Shown: positions 1 to 11,384 of the stretch, one piece after another
Layout of the letters: every line of letters begins with the position of its first letter
How positions within the stretch are numbered: the stretch's first letter is position 1
Assembly (NCBI GenBank): GCA_963971305.1
Contig: OZ020304.1
Span: 3,906,001-3,970,000 of the forward strand
DNA length: 64,000 nucleotides
Reading direction: 5' to 3'
Source of the DNA: Arcuatula senhousia
Taxonomy: Eukaryota; Mollusca; Bivalvia; Mytilida; Mytilidae
Position numbers and translations under genes: made by a program
The notes under the pieces: generated by a model
The model's database searches: none
What the model was told of the DNA's origin: nothing
What the model saw: only the letters and a program-made list of their open reading frames with translations

Positions 1-58
1 GGTGATATACTCATCAACATGTATGATACAACACATGTATACTATATACTCATCAGCA

Positions 59-120
59 TTAAGATGTCTCCATGGACATTGCTAAAGCTCTTTGAAGCAT
101 GGCCTCTTCACTCTCACCAT
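59..120 (-). CDS. ATXN3: ATXN3 exon 7 (C-terminal UIM and stop)
   Basis: Acceptor ATTTCAG, then DGESEEAMLQRALAMSMETS and TAA. This is a canonical ubiquitin-interacting motif, equivalent to the last UIM of human ataxin-3 (SEEDMLQAAVTMSLET). The 3' UTR runs to the left edge. Confidence 0.85.
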
Positions 121-3100
121 CTGAAATGTAATAAATAAAATCTTTTCAGTAAATATCCAATTGTGCTTTAGACTTCCAGAGATCAAAATGCACATTATGG
201 GGGATGTTTGTTTCCATAATAAAATATATCCACAAGGTACCATTTAATAATATGAAACTGTTAAAGGTCCAACAAAACAAGGGGTTGCACTAAGTCCTGC
301 TAAGGATGCCCTCACTGAACCATTCAGAAAACAGGAAGTAGATGCCCAACTGCCCTGGGAATAGGAGACAAGGTACAATTCATCATGCTAAAGCTTTGTA
401 CCAAATTTGAAATCAATCCCTCCAGTAGAAGCCAAGAAATATGTTATGAAAGTTTGTAATGGACAGACAAACAGACAATATAAATGAGTGGGGTATAAAA
501 AAAAAAATAGCCTTTTCTTAAATTTTAAAAAGATTTCCCCATTTTTTATATCTTTCTTTTTTTTAAACATACATACACATCCACATTGGGAAATAAAGTT
601 TGAATTTTTAGGATAATTCTTGACCATAATTCATACTTTTAATAATAATCATCTCAAAAAATTTTGTTTTGAAGACTTATACACCAACCTTCATTATTAT
701 CTACAGATTTGGGTTCAGAACTGGACGTCCCCTCTGAGTTGTTAGTGTTTTCAGGTCTACTAGAGTTGTCTAACTTTGATAAAAATGCTAGTCTTTTGGC
801 TCTTACTTCCTCTTGTGACGGTGGTATAACATCCTTATCATTTGTAGAATCAACACTTTTTGTTGTTTTACTACCTTAAAAACAAACATATCATTATGAA
901 TAACTACAAGATTGATCAATGTCTAAATCTGCATTGCACCAAAGAAAATGGCTAAGATAAACATGTAAAACAAAATCATCACATTAGACTTAAACATCTT
1001 CAATGCTTCAGTAAGTGTGGTAATTTCTATATATATCCAGTTTAAGGCTTTAGAGTTTCAGATTACACAAAACTAGCAAGTTTCTAGACTTGCTTTGAAT
1101 TTTGGTGATTGGTCACCCCTCTTTTATAATAAAACTCAATAAATTTGGATAAAATATGTTCCTTATTTTCTTCTGATCTAGTGTCTTATACAGTGTAAAA
1201 AGAACCATTTGTAATGGGTATCTTTATAAAAGCTGATGTTTGTATTTGTTGACTTTATGTTATTTGTTATTCCTACAAGAAGAGGGTCTTTCATAGACAC
1301 TTTAGGATTGGCAGAGTTCTCCCCAGGCCTATCAGATTTTACCGAGATGCTATTGGTCTGTGCCAAGACGCTATCAAAACTCAGATGAAAGATATTGAAG
1401 CCATTCAACCCAACTGAGTAATTAACACCTTTTATTGTCAGAAAATCTTGTTTACACAAAATGTTATTTCTGGGGCGAATACTGATTAGGCTTGAAAAAT
1501 ATGTACCGGTAGTTTATTTTCAATCCAGGGCCAAGTGAAAAACAGCCAGCAGCGACTGCTGGTCACATTGAAGGCTGCTGAATGTTTTAAACTAATAAAT
1601 ATCTTCACATACTGGTTTCCTGCTTGTTTTTGTGTGATGGTTGCTCATCATCGCCATCATCTCTTAACAGTCTAGGTTTGACTGGTTGGGTGACTGGCAT
1701 TAGCTGTAACAGCTGATCTGCCTCACAATCTGGCAAACTGCCAAGCACTATAAATACTGAGTATCCTAAAACAACACAGAAAAAAATATTCAGTTAAAGA
1801 TACATGAAGTAAGCACATCATTTTTTATCCACAGCATTGCTGATGAGGTCATTTATGTTTGGCTAACTTAAACATCAATCAATGTCAATTTGAAGGGACC
1901 TGGCGTTGCCATGTGCAGTGTTTTAGTTAGGATTTTTCAGGCTTACCGGGTAAGTCACTTTTATGGCAGGCATATGTAGGTACCTGCACTGCCAGACACC
2001 GTCTTTCTCTAGTAGAAATATACTATGATTGAATTAATCTCTTCAAATTTCACCCATTTATATGAGTAGTTTAAAACCCTTTTCAGTTATTTTTGATTGG
2101 AGAAAAAGTTTCAATTAGTTTTTCATTGATTTCTAATCAATGATTTTACTGATTTCTAATAAGGTATTTTTATTTACATCCTAGCTGTTTTTAACCATTC
2201 TTATTATTCTTTACAAATCTAATTATTTTCCTCTCATTTTGTCAAAATCAAAGTTTTACCGATTTGTGTAAATTCCATGACGTCAAACATTTTACACTTC
2301 AGAAAAATGAAGTGACTAAATAGGCTAAATAAATATGACAAGTGCTATCTAATCACTGCCATGTTTTTCAATAAGCAGGAACTACTCCCCCATGCCAGAG
2401 CATCTACTGGAAGTTTGCATTCCTGGCTGCAGTTAACTTGTGTTTTGTGTTGTCTTCAGAGTCTCTTGACTTTGTCTCTGCATTTATGACTTTCAAGATT
2501 AGAATACAACTTTTTTGTTAATTTCATAATCTTTAAAAGAAGCAAAGGTGTACCAAAGGGGTAATCAACATCCTAAAACTGTAAAGACAAAGACAAAACC
2601 GGTAGACAAAATATCATCATAATGAAACAAACCATACAACAACATAAAACTTACACACACACAAACAACAAAACCGCAATCAGCAACGTGAACTCAAGTC
2701 GAAACGAGAGTGAACTCAGGTGTCCCAGAAGAGTAAGTAGTTCCTGCTTGCTATAGCACACCCATGACCCGGAAAGGATGACATTACTAAACTCTATGTC
2801 AAACCAACATCTGTGCTCATCTGAGAGATAGAAATCCCGTATTTGTATACAAGAACATGATGTCTTCCGTAAAATTTCTTGAGTGATGACAACAACCTGG
2901 GAGCAACCTACCCCTGTGTTAACAATTTGCTTGTCAACTGTGTAGCTCTATCAAGGAAGTCATTGTACTACCCACATGCTCTGGAATAACAAATCAATTG
3001 TGATACGTAAACTCCATATGCTGGAGCGGACGTAATGTTGCTACACAGAAAGGGAAAGTTGACTATTGGAAAATTGAAGTCATCACGTTTGTCATGGAGC

Positions 3101-6100
3101 TTTGTACAAAGCCTTCCTAGTGTGTCAATTTCTAGAAAAAGATCCGAATATGAAGCAGACCTCCTAGAATCTGTAGTGTCCTTTATCTCAAGTTCTTTGG
3201 CTTATCTTCTTGCTGGAGCTGGGTCTAATACAAAGACAAATAAGTATCTGAGACAATTTCTATGCTTACCTTCTTGTTGGAGCTGGGTCAAAAACAAAGA
3301 CAAATAAGTATCGGAGACAAGTTCTGGGCCTGTCAGCAAGGAATTTAAATTAAACCACTGGTGTCCAAGCTTTCTGATAGCCAACCAATGTTCTCGGAAG
3401 TTACATATATAGGCTTTCATCTCCCTGAAAATATTTGTTGGTAGTTTAAAATCATGAATTGGGAGCTGAAGCAAGAGCATTTTCATTACAATTTATGCAT
3501 AAAAGCATGTGTAATAGATCACAAATCAAAATGTATGGTACGGGTACATATTGGTATAAAGAAATAAACGCAATAAAGAAACATAAAAAAATATTTGCAG
3601 TTACACATTTTTTTTCATTTTTACATGTAAGTACCAATATTATCCTTATGTCACTTAAGGTCTTGAATGTATTAGCCTAAATAAATAAAATGTTAAATGT
3701 TAAAACTTTTAAGTGAGGAAAACAGCCAGACTTAATGCAAAAAAAAATATTAATTAATATATCTAATAAACAATTCATTATGACATATGATACATGTTGT
3801 AGTTACTAAAAAACTTGACCAAATATGCAGAGAACACTTCAACACTCAAAGCTAATTTTTATTAAGTGTTACATTACTAACGTAGGATTATTTCTGGCTC
3901 TAATGGCCAAGGCATCTTGTGAGTTATAAGGTATCAGATTTAATCCCCACACTGACAGGCCCTTCTGTATTACTTGTATAGAGAAAAATCCACTGTCATC
4001 AAAATTACTGGACGGTTGCTGTAATAGAAAAAAAAACTATTAAGTAAATTCCTTGCATTAGATTTACCTGTGTCATGTACATTCTGATCAAAGCTTTAAG
4101 GAGAGAAAACTGCAAATCATCTGTTCACAAAAATGTTAAAGGCCAGGTGGGGGGAGTTTGTATTAGCAATATTTATTATAAATAAAACAAACATATATAC
4201 AAAATGTACCACCTGCATTAATATAAAACTTTGAAACCCATGTGCACAACATACATTTGAAAATGTAGTTTAAGACTGAAAATAAAAATTATTGTTCAAC
4301 ATTTTTGCATAATTTACAAATATATCACATTTATTTCAAGAAAAAAATAAAGTTAACAATGATAAAAGATGATATACACAAAATAGTTCTACCTGCATAA
4401 ATTTTTGATATTCTTCAGTTTGTAGACCATTGACGGCCATTTGTTCTCTTTCTGATTCATCTAACTGTTGTGCCAGTTCTGCCAAATCCACAGCACTAAA
4501 GTATTCTCCTTGTAGCAAGGCATTTAAACAATGCTGAGCACATAGTGAACCCTCTTGCTGAAATAGATAATAAAGAGAAGGTACATTTTTCATGTGAAAA
4601 AGTTGATTTTACTTCTAAAGATTTTTGAATTTTCATGCCCTCACAACAACATGTCGGGGCATATAGTTTTGCTCATTCTGTCTGTATTTACATTCCTTTG
4701 AAAGAATTTCTGTCAAGCTTTTTTCAGAAACTGTACATGAGAAGGATTTCAAATTTGGCAGGGTAGTCCAGTATGATGACGTACAGGCCATAAGAAAATT
4801 TCAGACTTGTTGGACTTCTACTTCCTGTTTGGGACTGGTTTGATGTGGGACTTTCACACATATAATCAATATACTCTTCATCAAAAATGAAGCTGTATCC
4901 ACCCTTTTACACAACAATAAATTTGTAAATTTACGCAACGATCAAACTACAAAAATATTGCATTCAATGTAGAACAGAACAGAATTTTTATTTGGTCTAA
5001 AATCCAAATACATGATTGTTACCAATACAATTACAATTCTACACACATACAAACAAGTGATTAAGACACATACCTCATTATTATCTGTATAACAAAAAGA
5101 TATATATATAATTTACCAGGTTTGAATAGTAAGTTTGTGTATCAATATTTAAAGTATATATCTATTAGGGAGCGATAATGGTAGAAATGTCAATATTTTT
5201 GTTGTACTATGAGCTGAATTTTCCTTCAACGTCCAGTATAGCACGCGCTTGTTTTCCCGAACTTTCGGCGTCTTTTTAACATTTTTATCTTTGAAAATTT
5301 TAGACGTCATTAAACGCTCACGTAACCCACATACATGTGACGGATCTGTGATGACAAAGCTGGAGATTTTGATTTTTTTTGGCTGGAGATTGGACAAAAA
5401 AGCGGGAGATTTTCAACGCTCATTAAAATTGCATTTCAATGTCAATTGAGGGCACCAGCGTGTGCCAAATATACATGGCTTCACTGATTAATCTTAAACT
5501 GTTTATACAATCATCAGGTCAATTATGGCAATAAACTTTTAATTAACACCTATATCTGTTAATTTAACGCCTACCTAATTGACAAACCCCTAAAACACCG
5601 GAAATGTTTTATGACTGATCAATTAAAATGTCTATAAAATTAAAATTTTGCCATGTCTTAAAAAGCGGGAGATTACACAAAAAGTCGGGAGAACGGGAGA
5701 TGGATCAAAAAGTCGGGAGATTTCGTCTCCCGGCGGGAGAATCACATGTATGAACCCACAAGAAAAGCTAATTTGTTTCTATTTTCAAACCAGAAAAAAA
5801 AAAAAATTAATTGAAACCTCGGGAGCGTAACAGGATTTACCTGCCTCATATTATAATTCAACATACATCATTAATATCGGACGCAGGCCCACATATGTAG
5901 AAATTTTCAAAAGTTAATGGTTTGTATTTTTTCGAAACGGATGTGCCGAGTGTGGCACGAATTTCTATGGGGCCAGAAATTCGATGCTTATTTTTTAATA
6001 AATTTTAAATTGACAGATTTAATAACCACAGTTTAATTTCTTTTAAAAATTTACAGGATAATACGGATGGAAAGTCAAAACTAAACTCTCTGAATATATT

Positions 6101-7723
6101 TTTCAAGGAAACTCTCGTTGTCAAAGAGATGAAATTATCTCGCGGCAAGTTCTCGCGAGAATATTGATTGTAAACAGGTGCGCTGTCAATATCATCGTGA
6201 TCAGTGAGTCTGATTGTTTATTACTAATTCAACCAATTTATGACGATATTTAAGACATTAACAATAAAACATTTAATTTTACAACACTGAATAGTAAAAA
6301 ATATTGTCTTAGCTAAGCTGACAATAGAAATAATGAATCCTGTATTGTAACCAGTCATCATGTTCTGCCAGGTTTTTATCCCGGGTTTTTATATTAATTT
6401 TCTCCAGCCAATACTTTGAATTAGATATATTGGTCTACAGAAAATCTTCCAAACCTGGCAGAAAAAAAGTTGGTCACTTTTGTTTGTTAACTGTCTGCTG
6501 AAGCACGAACTGGGAAATGACGTCACTGATAACGTAAAGCCAAAATATGTAATTTCGTCCCCCGTCAAACGTTGTCCCAAATATTTCGACCCCTTTTCAC
6601 AATGTTACAATTATTTATAATTTGCACAAATAATTCGATATTTTATAATCTGTTGGGGTATTTGTAATTGATCCATGATATTTAGACAATTATTTTCTAA
6701 AGCTGCGTCCCATTTTAGGTTGCACCTATTATCATATTAGACATTACATGGCTGGGTCATAGACATCTATGTAGACATCATATCATATAATTTTATTCTT
6801 TTCAAGAAATCCTAAGGGACTTCATATATGTGATTCTCCCGCCGGGAGACAAAATCCCCGACTTTTTAATCCATCTCCAGTTCTTCCGACTTTTTGTGTA
6901 ATCTCCCGCTTTTTCAAGACATGCCGAAATTTTAGTTTTATAGACATTTTAATTGTTCAATTATAAAACATTTCTGGTGTTTTATGGGTTTGTCAATTAG
7001 GTAGACGTTTATTTAACAGGAAAAGGTGTTAATTAAAGGTTTATTGCCATAATCATGATAATTGACCTGATGATTGTATCTACAGTTTGAGATTAATCAG
7101 TGAAGCCATGTTTATTTGACACACGCTAGTGCCGTCAATTGACATTGAAATGCAATTTTAATGAGCGTTGAAAATCTCCCGCTTTTTGGTCTTGTTATCT
7201 CCAGTCAAAAAAATCAAAATCTCCAGCTTTGTCATCACGGATCCGTCACATGTATGGGACTTGAACATTTTTTCTGTGACTAGGGAAAACCCATAAGTAT
7301 CCAGTTTCTAAAGTTTAGGTAAATAATTCCTTGTTCTGATTTTGTTTACTTTCTAACTCTAAGTTACTAAGTATTGCCTTTGATGGTCTTTGATGCGTAG
7401 AAATTGTAGGTTACTAAGCTGGAATAATAACCATTGGCAAGAGCGGTATTTTGTTGTGTCTTTTTGTAGAAAATTGTGCATAATTAGTTGATAAGTGTTA
7501 GTTATTCCCCTGAGGGCGGATGCCCGATGGGGGATAACTGATTTATACCACGGGACTGTAGAGGGTGCTAAATGAAAGTTTATGATAATTAATGAGGGGG
7601 GTCTTTCAGGAATTTAACCTTATCTACTGATAAAGCATGATTAATGCAGGCTATCTCGTTACATTTTATGACATAGTGGTATAATAAAGGAATAATTACC
7701 TGTTCGTGAAAAATTACTTCCAT
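59..7723 (-). CDS. ATXN3: Ataxin-3 (Josephin-domain deubiquitinase), complete 7-exon gene
   Basis: Ataxin-3 is a cysteine protease that trims ubiquitin chains and works with p97/VCP in protein quality control in nucleus and cytosol. Coding exons on the minus strand, in order: 7723-7700, 4557-4393, 4018-3882, 3424-3270, 1765-1613, 874-689, 120-59. All introns are GT-AG and all codon phases match, giving 293 residues. The Josephin domain covers about residues 1-180. Cys14 (EGSLCAQHC), His121 (REHW) and Asn136 (WFNLNS) are the expected catalytic triad. One ubiquitin-interacting motif (EEAMLQRALAMSMET) ends the protein. Human ataxin-3 has UIM1, UIM2 and a polyglutamine tract between these parts; I see none of them, so the protein is shorter than the human one (about 360 residues). 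The Josephin match is unmistakable. The exon at 874-689 rests on splice phase and a weaker match (QEEVRAKRLAFLSKL) to the stretch before the human polyQ. An extra alternative exon between 874 and 1613 cannot be excluded. Confidence 0.93.
689..874 (-). CDS. ATXN3: ATXN3 exon 6 (linker)
   Basis: 186 bases, residues 212-273 plus one base. A low-complexity Ser/Asn/Asp/Glu-rich linker with the block QEEVRAKRLAFLSKL, similar to the human EELRKRREAYF block that precedes polyQ. Both splice phases fit the neighbours. Donor GTTGGT is weak; without splicing the frame would stop at 654. Confidence 0.7.
1613..1765 (-). CDS. ATXN3: ATXN3 exon 5 (end of Josephin domain)
   Basis: 153 bases, residues 161-211 plus one base. 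It reads GYSVFIVLGSLPDCEADQLL, matching human YSIFVVKGDLPDCEADQLL. It then runs into a variable linker ending SHKNKQET. Acceptor TTTTAG, donor GTATGT. Confidence 0.92.
2373..2749. repeat. Short fold-back dispersed repeat
   Basis: The ends form a 14-base exact inverted repeat (aagcaggaactact at 2373-2386, its complement at 2736-2749). Inner text (cagcaacgtgaactcaagtcg) recurs diverged at 33990-34170 and 58630-58800, so this is a dispersed family. No coding capacity seen. Confidence 0.6.
3201..3264 (-). repeat. Tandem copy of ATXN3 exon 4 3' end and donor
   Basis: This 64-base block repeats 3265-3328, which covers the exon 4 3' end (encoding about 18 residues), its donor and the intron start, with few changes. 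In the copy the donor GTAAGC is changed to ATAAGC, so the decoy 5' splice site is dead. Confidence 0.85.
3270..3424 (-). CDS. ATXN3: ATXN3 exon 4 (catalytic His and Asn)
   Basis: 155 bases, residues 109-160 plus one base. It contains AYICNFREHWLAIRKLGHQW and then FNLNSLLTGPELVSDTYLSL; His121 and Asn136 complete the triad. Acceptor TTTCAG, donor GTAAGC. A mutated copy of its 3' end follows at 3201-3264. Confidence 0.95.
3882..4018 (-). CDS. ATXN3: ATXN3 exon 3 (fusion of vertebrate exons 3 and 4)
   Basis: 137 bases, residues 64-108 plus two bases. It reads QPSSNFDDSGFFSIQ and then, without interruption, VIQKGLSVWGLNLIPYNSQ. In human these two blocks are separate exons; here no intron divides them. 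Acceptor TTACAG, donor GTTAGT. Confidence 0.92.
4393..4557 (-). CDS. ATXN3: ATXN3 exon 2 (catalytic cysteine)
   Basis: 165 bases, phase 0 to 0, residues 9-63. It starts after a TTTCAG acceptor with QEGSLCAQHCLNALLQGEYF; Cys14 is the nucleophile. Donor GTAGAAC. Confidence 0.95.
4968..5070 (-). repeat. Retroelement 3' tail fragment (likely)
   Basis: Reads like the 3' end of a retrotransposed element on the minus strand, with an iterated aacag tail (tagaacagaacagaat). Weak evidence. It lies in ATXN3 intron 1. Confidence 0.3.
5175..5880. repeat. Host repeat interrupted by copy A
   Basis: 5175-5329 and 5753-5880 together match 10917-11160 (tggtagaaatgtcaatatt, cttcaacgtcc, aaaagctaatttgttt...). 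The two are paralogous copies of a dispersed repeat, one filled and one empty. Confidence 0.75.
5330..5752 (-). mobile_element. Non-autonomous TIR element, copy A
   Basis: 423 bases bounded by an 11-base exact terminal inverted repeat (catacatgtga / tcacatgtatg) and flanked by AACCCA on both sides (5324-5329, 5753-5758), a 6-base target duplication. One end carries iterated CTCCCG/CGGGAG motifs. No ORF. Its host sequence recurs uninterrupted at 10917-11100, which acts as the empty site. Confidence 0.85.
6823..7256 (+). mobile_element. Non-autonomous TIR element, copy B (inverted to copy A)
   Basis: 434 bases, same family as copy A in the opposite orientation. Termini catatatgtga / tcacatgtatg, flanked by an exact 6-base duplication GGACTT (6817-6822 and 7257-7262). 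With copy A it forms an inverted pair with arms of about 425 bases inside ATXN3 intron 1. Confidence 0.85.
7700..7723 (-). CDS. ATXN3: ATXN3 exon 1 (start codon, 8 codons)
   Basis: Reverse strand reads MEVIFHEQ and then a GTAATT donor, phase 0. It matches the ataxin-3 N-terminus (human MESIFHEK) and joins exactly to QEGSLCAQHC of the next exon. Only 24 coding bases, too short for an ORF scan, and separated from exon 2 by a 3.1-kb repeat-filled intron. Confidence 0.85.
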
Positions 7724-7865
7724 TTGAAGAGGGGATACATTTGACTAGGGAATGTAACGAGCCTAATCAGGTATCATCACTATATTACCTCGTCCCAAAA
7801 TTTCTTTCGTCCCTACTTAAAATTATCCTACTGTACGAATATTCCTCTATGGTCTGACATAAATA

Positions 7866-8165
7866 TCAGTTGTCTTTGTCCTAATACGAATACGAATACT
7901 AATACGAAAACTTTATTTCAATTCGGCACATATATATAACAATAAACACAGGCTCTGATGAGCTTTTTACCGAATATAGACAAACATAAAATTTCATGCA
8001 TGCAAACATTACAATGACATCACAAATACAGTAAAATAAATACTGTTAATAAAAGCACTACAGGTCAAGCAGATCAAATTAGTAACATACATATAAAAAG
8101 CAAGAATATATAAAGCACTAACATGCACAAGCAGCAATATAGAGTAGGCATAGCTAAAAGGAACA
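7866..8165 (-). repeat. LINE-type 3' UTR with microsatellite tail (likely)
   Basis: On the minus strand this ends in a hairpin (gctcatcagagcc), then a gaataaag-like stretch and an iterated (cgtatt) tail at 7880-7910. That is the same layout as the 3' end of the plus-strand LINE fragment at 8592-9840. No ORF remains. Confidence 0.45.
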
Positions 8166-8310
8166 CTGTACCTCCGGGTTTGTTTCTGTTTTTTTAATGT
8201 GTCATGTTTTACTGTTATATACTTGATTCAAACAACATTTTTTTTCTGCATATTTCTCGGTTTAAAATATGTATTGACCCGCCGTACTTATTTGTTTGTT
8301 TATAAGGCAG

Positions 8311-8420
8311 TGGCTCCGAATACACGCGTGTACCCGACGCCTGGAGGCTATAGGTACACGGAATTATAATATTACATCTGATAATATTGAAAAATAACCC
8401 TTTTTAAAAACTTTATTCTC
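8311..8420. repeat. Dispersed repeat fragment (pair with 10207-10330)
   Basis: tccgaatacacgcgtgtaccc, ggtacacggaattat and aaactttattctc all recur in order at 10207-10330. Function unknown. Confidence 0.6.
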
Positions 8421-8591
8421 CAAATTATCGCTGGGTTTTGGCTATTGCCAATTTGGAACAAAATTCCTTTTGTTAGGTTCTCTCTAGTAGAATTGGACTT
8501 TGATCGATTTGATTTTTATTGTGTGTTTAGTTTTTGTGCTTTGTCTAGGAATATTGATAGGGGGAAGGTTGGGCCCAAACACTTTCCTTTC

Positions 8592-9840
8592 ATTCTCCTG
8601 ATTACAATCAGGTTATTGATGTTTTACAGTCAGAAAGTAATGTGTTAATTAACTGGTTTAAATTCAATTGTATGCAGGCAAATCCTGAAAAATTTCAGGC
8701 AATAGCTGTGGGTAAAAAAACACACAATAAATCTCCTGTTTTTTGATATTGGCACAGCAAAAATTTCTTGTGATGATGTTGTTAAACTTTTAGGTGTTGA
8801 TATTGACTTTGAGTTAAATTTTGATTTTCACATATCTAATTTGTGCAAAAAAGCTGTTCAGCAATTAAACATTCTTAAACGTATTGGAAAAAACCTCAGT
8901 AAGCTGAACAGACTAACCATTTTTCACACTTTTATACAGTCAAATTTTAATTTTTGTCCATTATCTTGGCATTTTTGTTCTGAAGCTAACACAAATAAAA
9001 TTGAAAAAATACAGGAGAGAGCTTTAAGATTTGTATACTATGATTTTGAATCTACTTATGATAATCTCTTGGAAAAAGCAAAACTACCCACTATGTATGT
9101 AAAGAGAACAAGAACTATGGCTATTGAAACTTTTAAGATATTGTATGACTTAGCACCACCTGTTTTAAGCAATTTACTTCATAAGAAAGAGACAAGTTAT
9201 AATTTTAGATATTCTAATTTGTTACAGGTGCCAAGAGTAAATTCTACAAAGTTTGGTAAGAAATCTTTTAGGTATGCTGCCCCTGTACTTTGGAACTCAC
9301 TACCAGAAAAATTTCGAAAAACCACCAACTTCAATCAGTTTAAAAGTCAACTATCCTTTTGGAATGGAAAAGATTGTACCTGTTTGGCCTGTCAAAATTA
9401 TGCTTAATGTTTCATATTTTCTGGTGCAGCATACCCCATCAAAATTACAGTTGCTTCAGTAGTTTATTTCTTTAGCTTGCTATCTTTTTTATTTTTTTAG
9501 TCTGCTTTATTTTATTTTTTATAGTTCTGCTTCTTTTTAAGTGTTTGCTTATTCATTATTTTGCTAGCATACTGCTTAGTGTTGCTTTATTTTATAGCTC
9601 TGCTTTAGTGCATTTATTTTGCTCTTATTTATTTTACTTTATTATACTGCTCTCATTTAACCGCTGTATCCATATGCATGCATGTTTGAATGTTGTATAT
9701 TGTTTGTCTATGTGTTCTTAAAATTGTGATGTGTATATATGTTTGTCGGTTCAAAGGCTCATGAGAGCCTAAGTTATTTGTTATTTGTTATCTGTCTTGC
9801 CGACTTTAAATAAAAATTATCTATCTATCCATCTAAAAAA
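8592..9840 (+). pseudogene. 5'-truncated LINE: reverse transcriptase C-terminal fragment
   Basis: The longest open part (8841-9407, 188 residues) carries the C-terminal end of a non-LTR reverse transcriptase ORF: IEKIQERALRFVYYDF, RYAAPVLWNSLPEKFR and a final Cys pattern CTCLAC. Upstream, 8612-8735 reads NVLINWFKFNCMQANPEKFQ in another frame, so a frameshift at a T-run near 8740 breaks it. The palm core is absent. The 3' UTR has a gctcatgagagcc hairpin at 9757 and ends in an (atct)n tail at 9810-9830. A dead insertion; clade not determined. Confidence 0.8.
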
Positions 9841-9844
9841 CTAG

Positions 9845-10160
9845 TTTAACCCCGCCACATATTACATGTGCCTGTCCTAACCAGGAATCTATGACAAAGC
9901 TTTCGTTTGTACTTGTCTTTTTGATGTTTTCTGTTCCTTGTTTAAGAAGGGGGTCTATCTGTGACTATTTCAGGGCTGCATTTGAATTATATGCATCTTA
10001 TTTATACCATGGGCCAATTGCAGAACCGCGAGCAGTGCCAAATGGCCTCGTTGAAGGCTGCTGGCGGTTGTCCATTGTGGTTTTTTCTAAATTGCCGTTT
10101 GATTGTGGGCTGTGTCGCGTACACTTATTCCACATCTCTTTATTTTCTATCCTAGCAATA
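9845..10160. repeat. Bivalve-type dispersed repeats
   Basis: Contains the taaccccgccacat text typical of mussel repeats. It then holds a gctggcggttgtccattgtgg / tgtcgcgtacacttattccac block that recurs at 53100-53175 and, inverted, at 11168-11254 and 18057-18143. Short ORFs here have no recognisable product. Confidence 0.55.
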
Positions 10161-10510
10161 AACTTTAATCAATTAATTTCACGCGTGTACCTGGAGCCTG
10201 TAGATTCCGAATACACGCGTGTACCCGGCGACATAAGCTAAATATGGTTTTTGGTTATAGGTACACGGAATTATGATATAACTTCTAATATGGAAAAATA
10301 AACTTTTGAAAAAACTTTATTCTCAAAATCATCGTTAGTTAAAACTACGCATGATCAGTTTCACATACTGCCGAGAGCGAGAATAAAAAGAAGTCTTGCG
10401 TTTATTGTCATGACATGCATAACACGGTCCAGCCAGCTGTACCAAAGTAAAAACCGCATCCGCACGTTTGGCTATTGTAAAGAAAGATTATGTTTTAATT
10501 GTTTAGGTCT

Positions 10511-10795
10511 CATACATGTGATTCTCCCGCTGGGAGACGAAATCTCCCGACTTTTTGATCCATCTCCCGTTCTCCCGACTTTTTGTGTAATCTCCCGCTT
10601 TTTAAAGACATGGCAAAATTTTAATTTATTAGACATTTTAATTGATCAGCCGCAAAACATTTCCGGTGTTTTAGGGATTTGTCAATTAGGTAGGCGTTAA
10701 ATTAACAGGTATAGGTGTTAATTAAAAGTTTATTGCCATAATTGACCTGATGATTGTATAAACAGTTTGAGATTAACCAGTGAAGCCATGTATAT
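10511..10795 (+). mobile_element. Non-autonomous TIR element, copy C (3' deleted)
   Basis: Starts with the same catacatgtga terminus and CTCCCG block as copy B. It loses similarity after gaagccatgta, so the last 140 or so bases, including the far terminus, are missing. Confidence 0.75.
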
Positions 10796-11167
10796 AAGGA
10801 ATAAGTACGCAGTATCGACAGACATATAAAAATCTTTTCTCTGTTTGATGCAATTTATTCTAATAAATTCCATAGAAACTGGCATCAAAGTAGTTAGAAA
10901 AATAAACAAACTCTCATTTATGGTAGAAATGTCAATATTTTAGTTGTTCTATGAGCTGAATTTTCCTTCAACGTCCGGTTTGGCACGCTTGTTTTCCCAA
11001 ACTTTCGGCTTCTTTTTAACGCTTTTTATTTAAAAAAATTAGACGTCAGTAAACGCACGCGTTACCCACAGGAAAAGCTACTTTGTTTTGATTTTCAAAC
11101 AACAACAAAGATGAATGTTACTTCGGTAGCGTCACAGGTTAAACCTGCCTCATATTTAACCATTGAT

Positions 11168-11254
11168 ATAGAAGAAAATGAGATGTGGAATAAGTGTACG
11201 CGACACAACCTACATTATAAACGTATATTTTAAATATCCACAATGGAAAACAGC
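11168..11254 (+). repeat. 87-base repeat, identical to 18057-18143
   Basis: From atagaagaaaatgagatgtg through tccacaatggaaaacagc, this block appears base for base at 18057-18143. A relative occurs at 34985-35060 and, inverted, at 10040-10140 and 53100-53175. Confidence 0.8.
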
Positions 11255-11384
11255 ATATATTCACACATATACTAGACAATTAACAACTTGAAGTTATGCT
11301 AATACCAGTAAACAACTTTACCAAGTTTGGCTCCAGAGAGACTTAATTAGGTGTCATTTGAAGACAATTTATTCAGAGTGTATA

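Noticed and set aside
1178..1459. Open frame in ATXN3 intron 5 as an extra exon
   Set aside because: It has an acceptor-like start (tactcag) but I found no donor of matching phase and no family similarity; noted only as a weak candidate.
9891..10241. 116-codon ORF with a hydrophobic start
   Set aside because: Falls in bivalve dispersed repeat text that recurs elsewhere without the frame.
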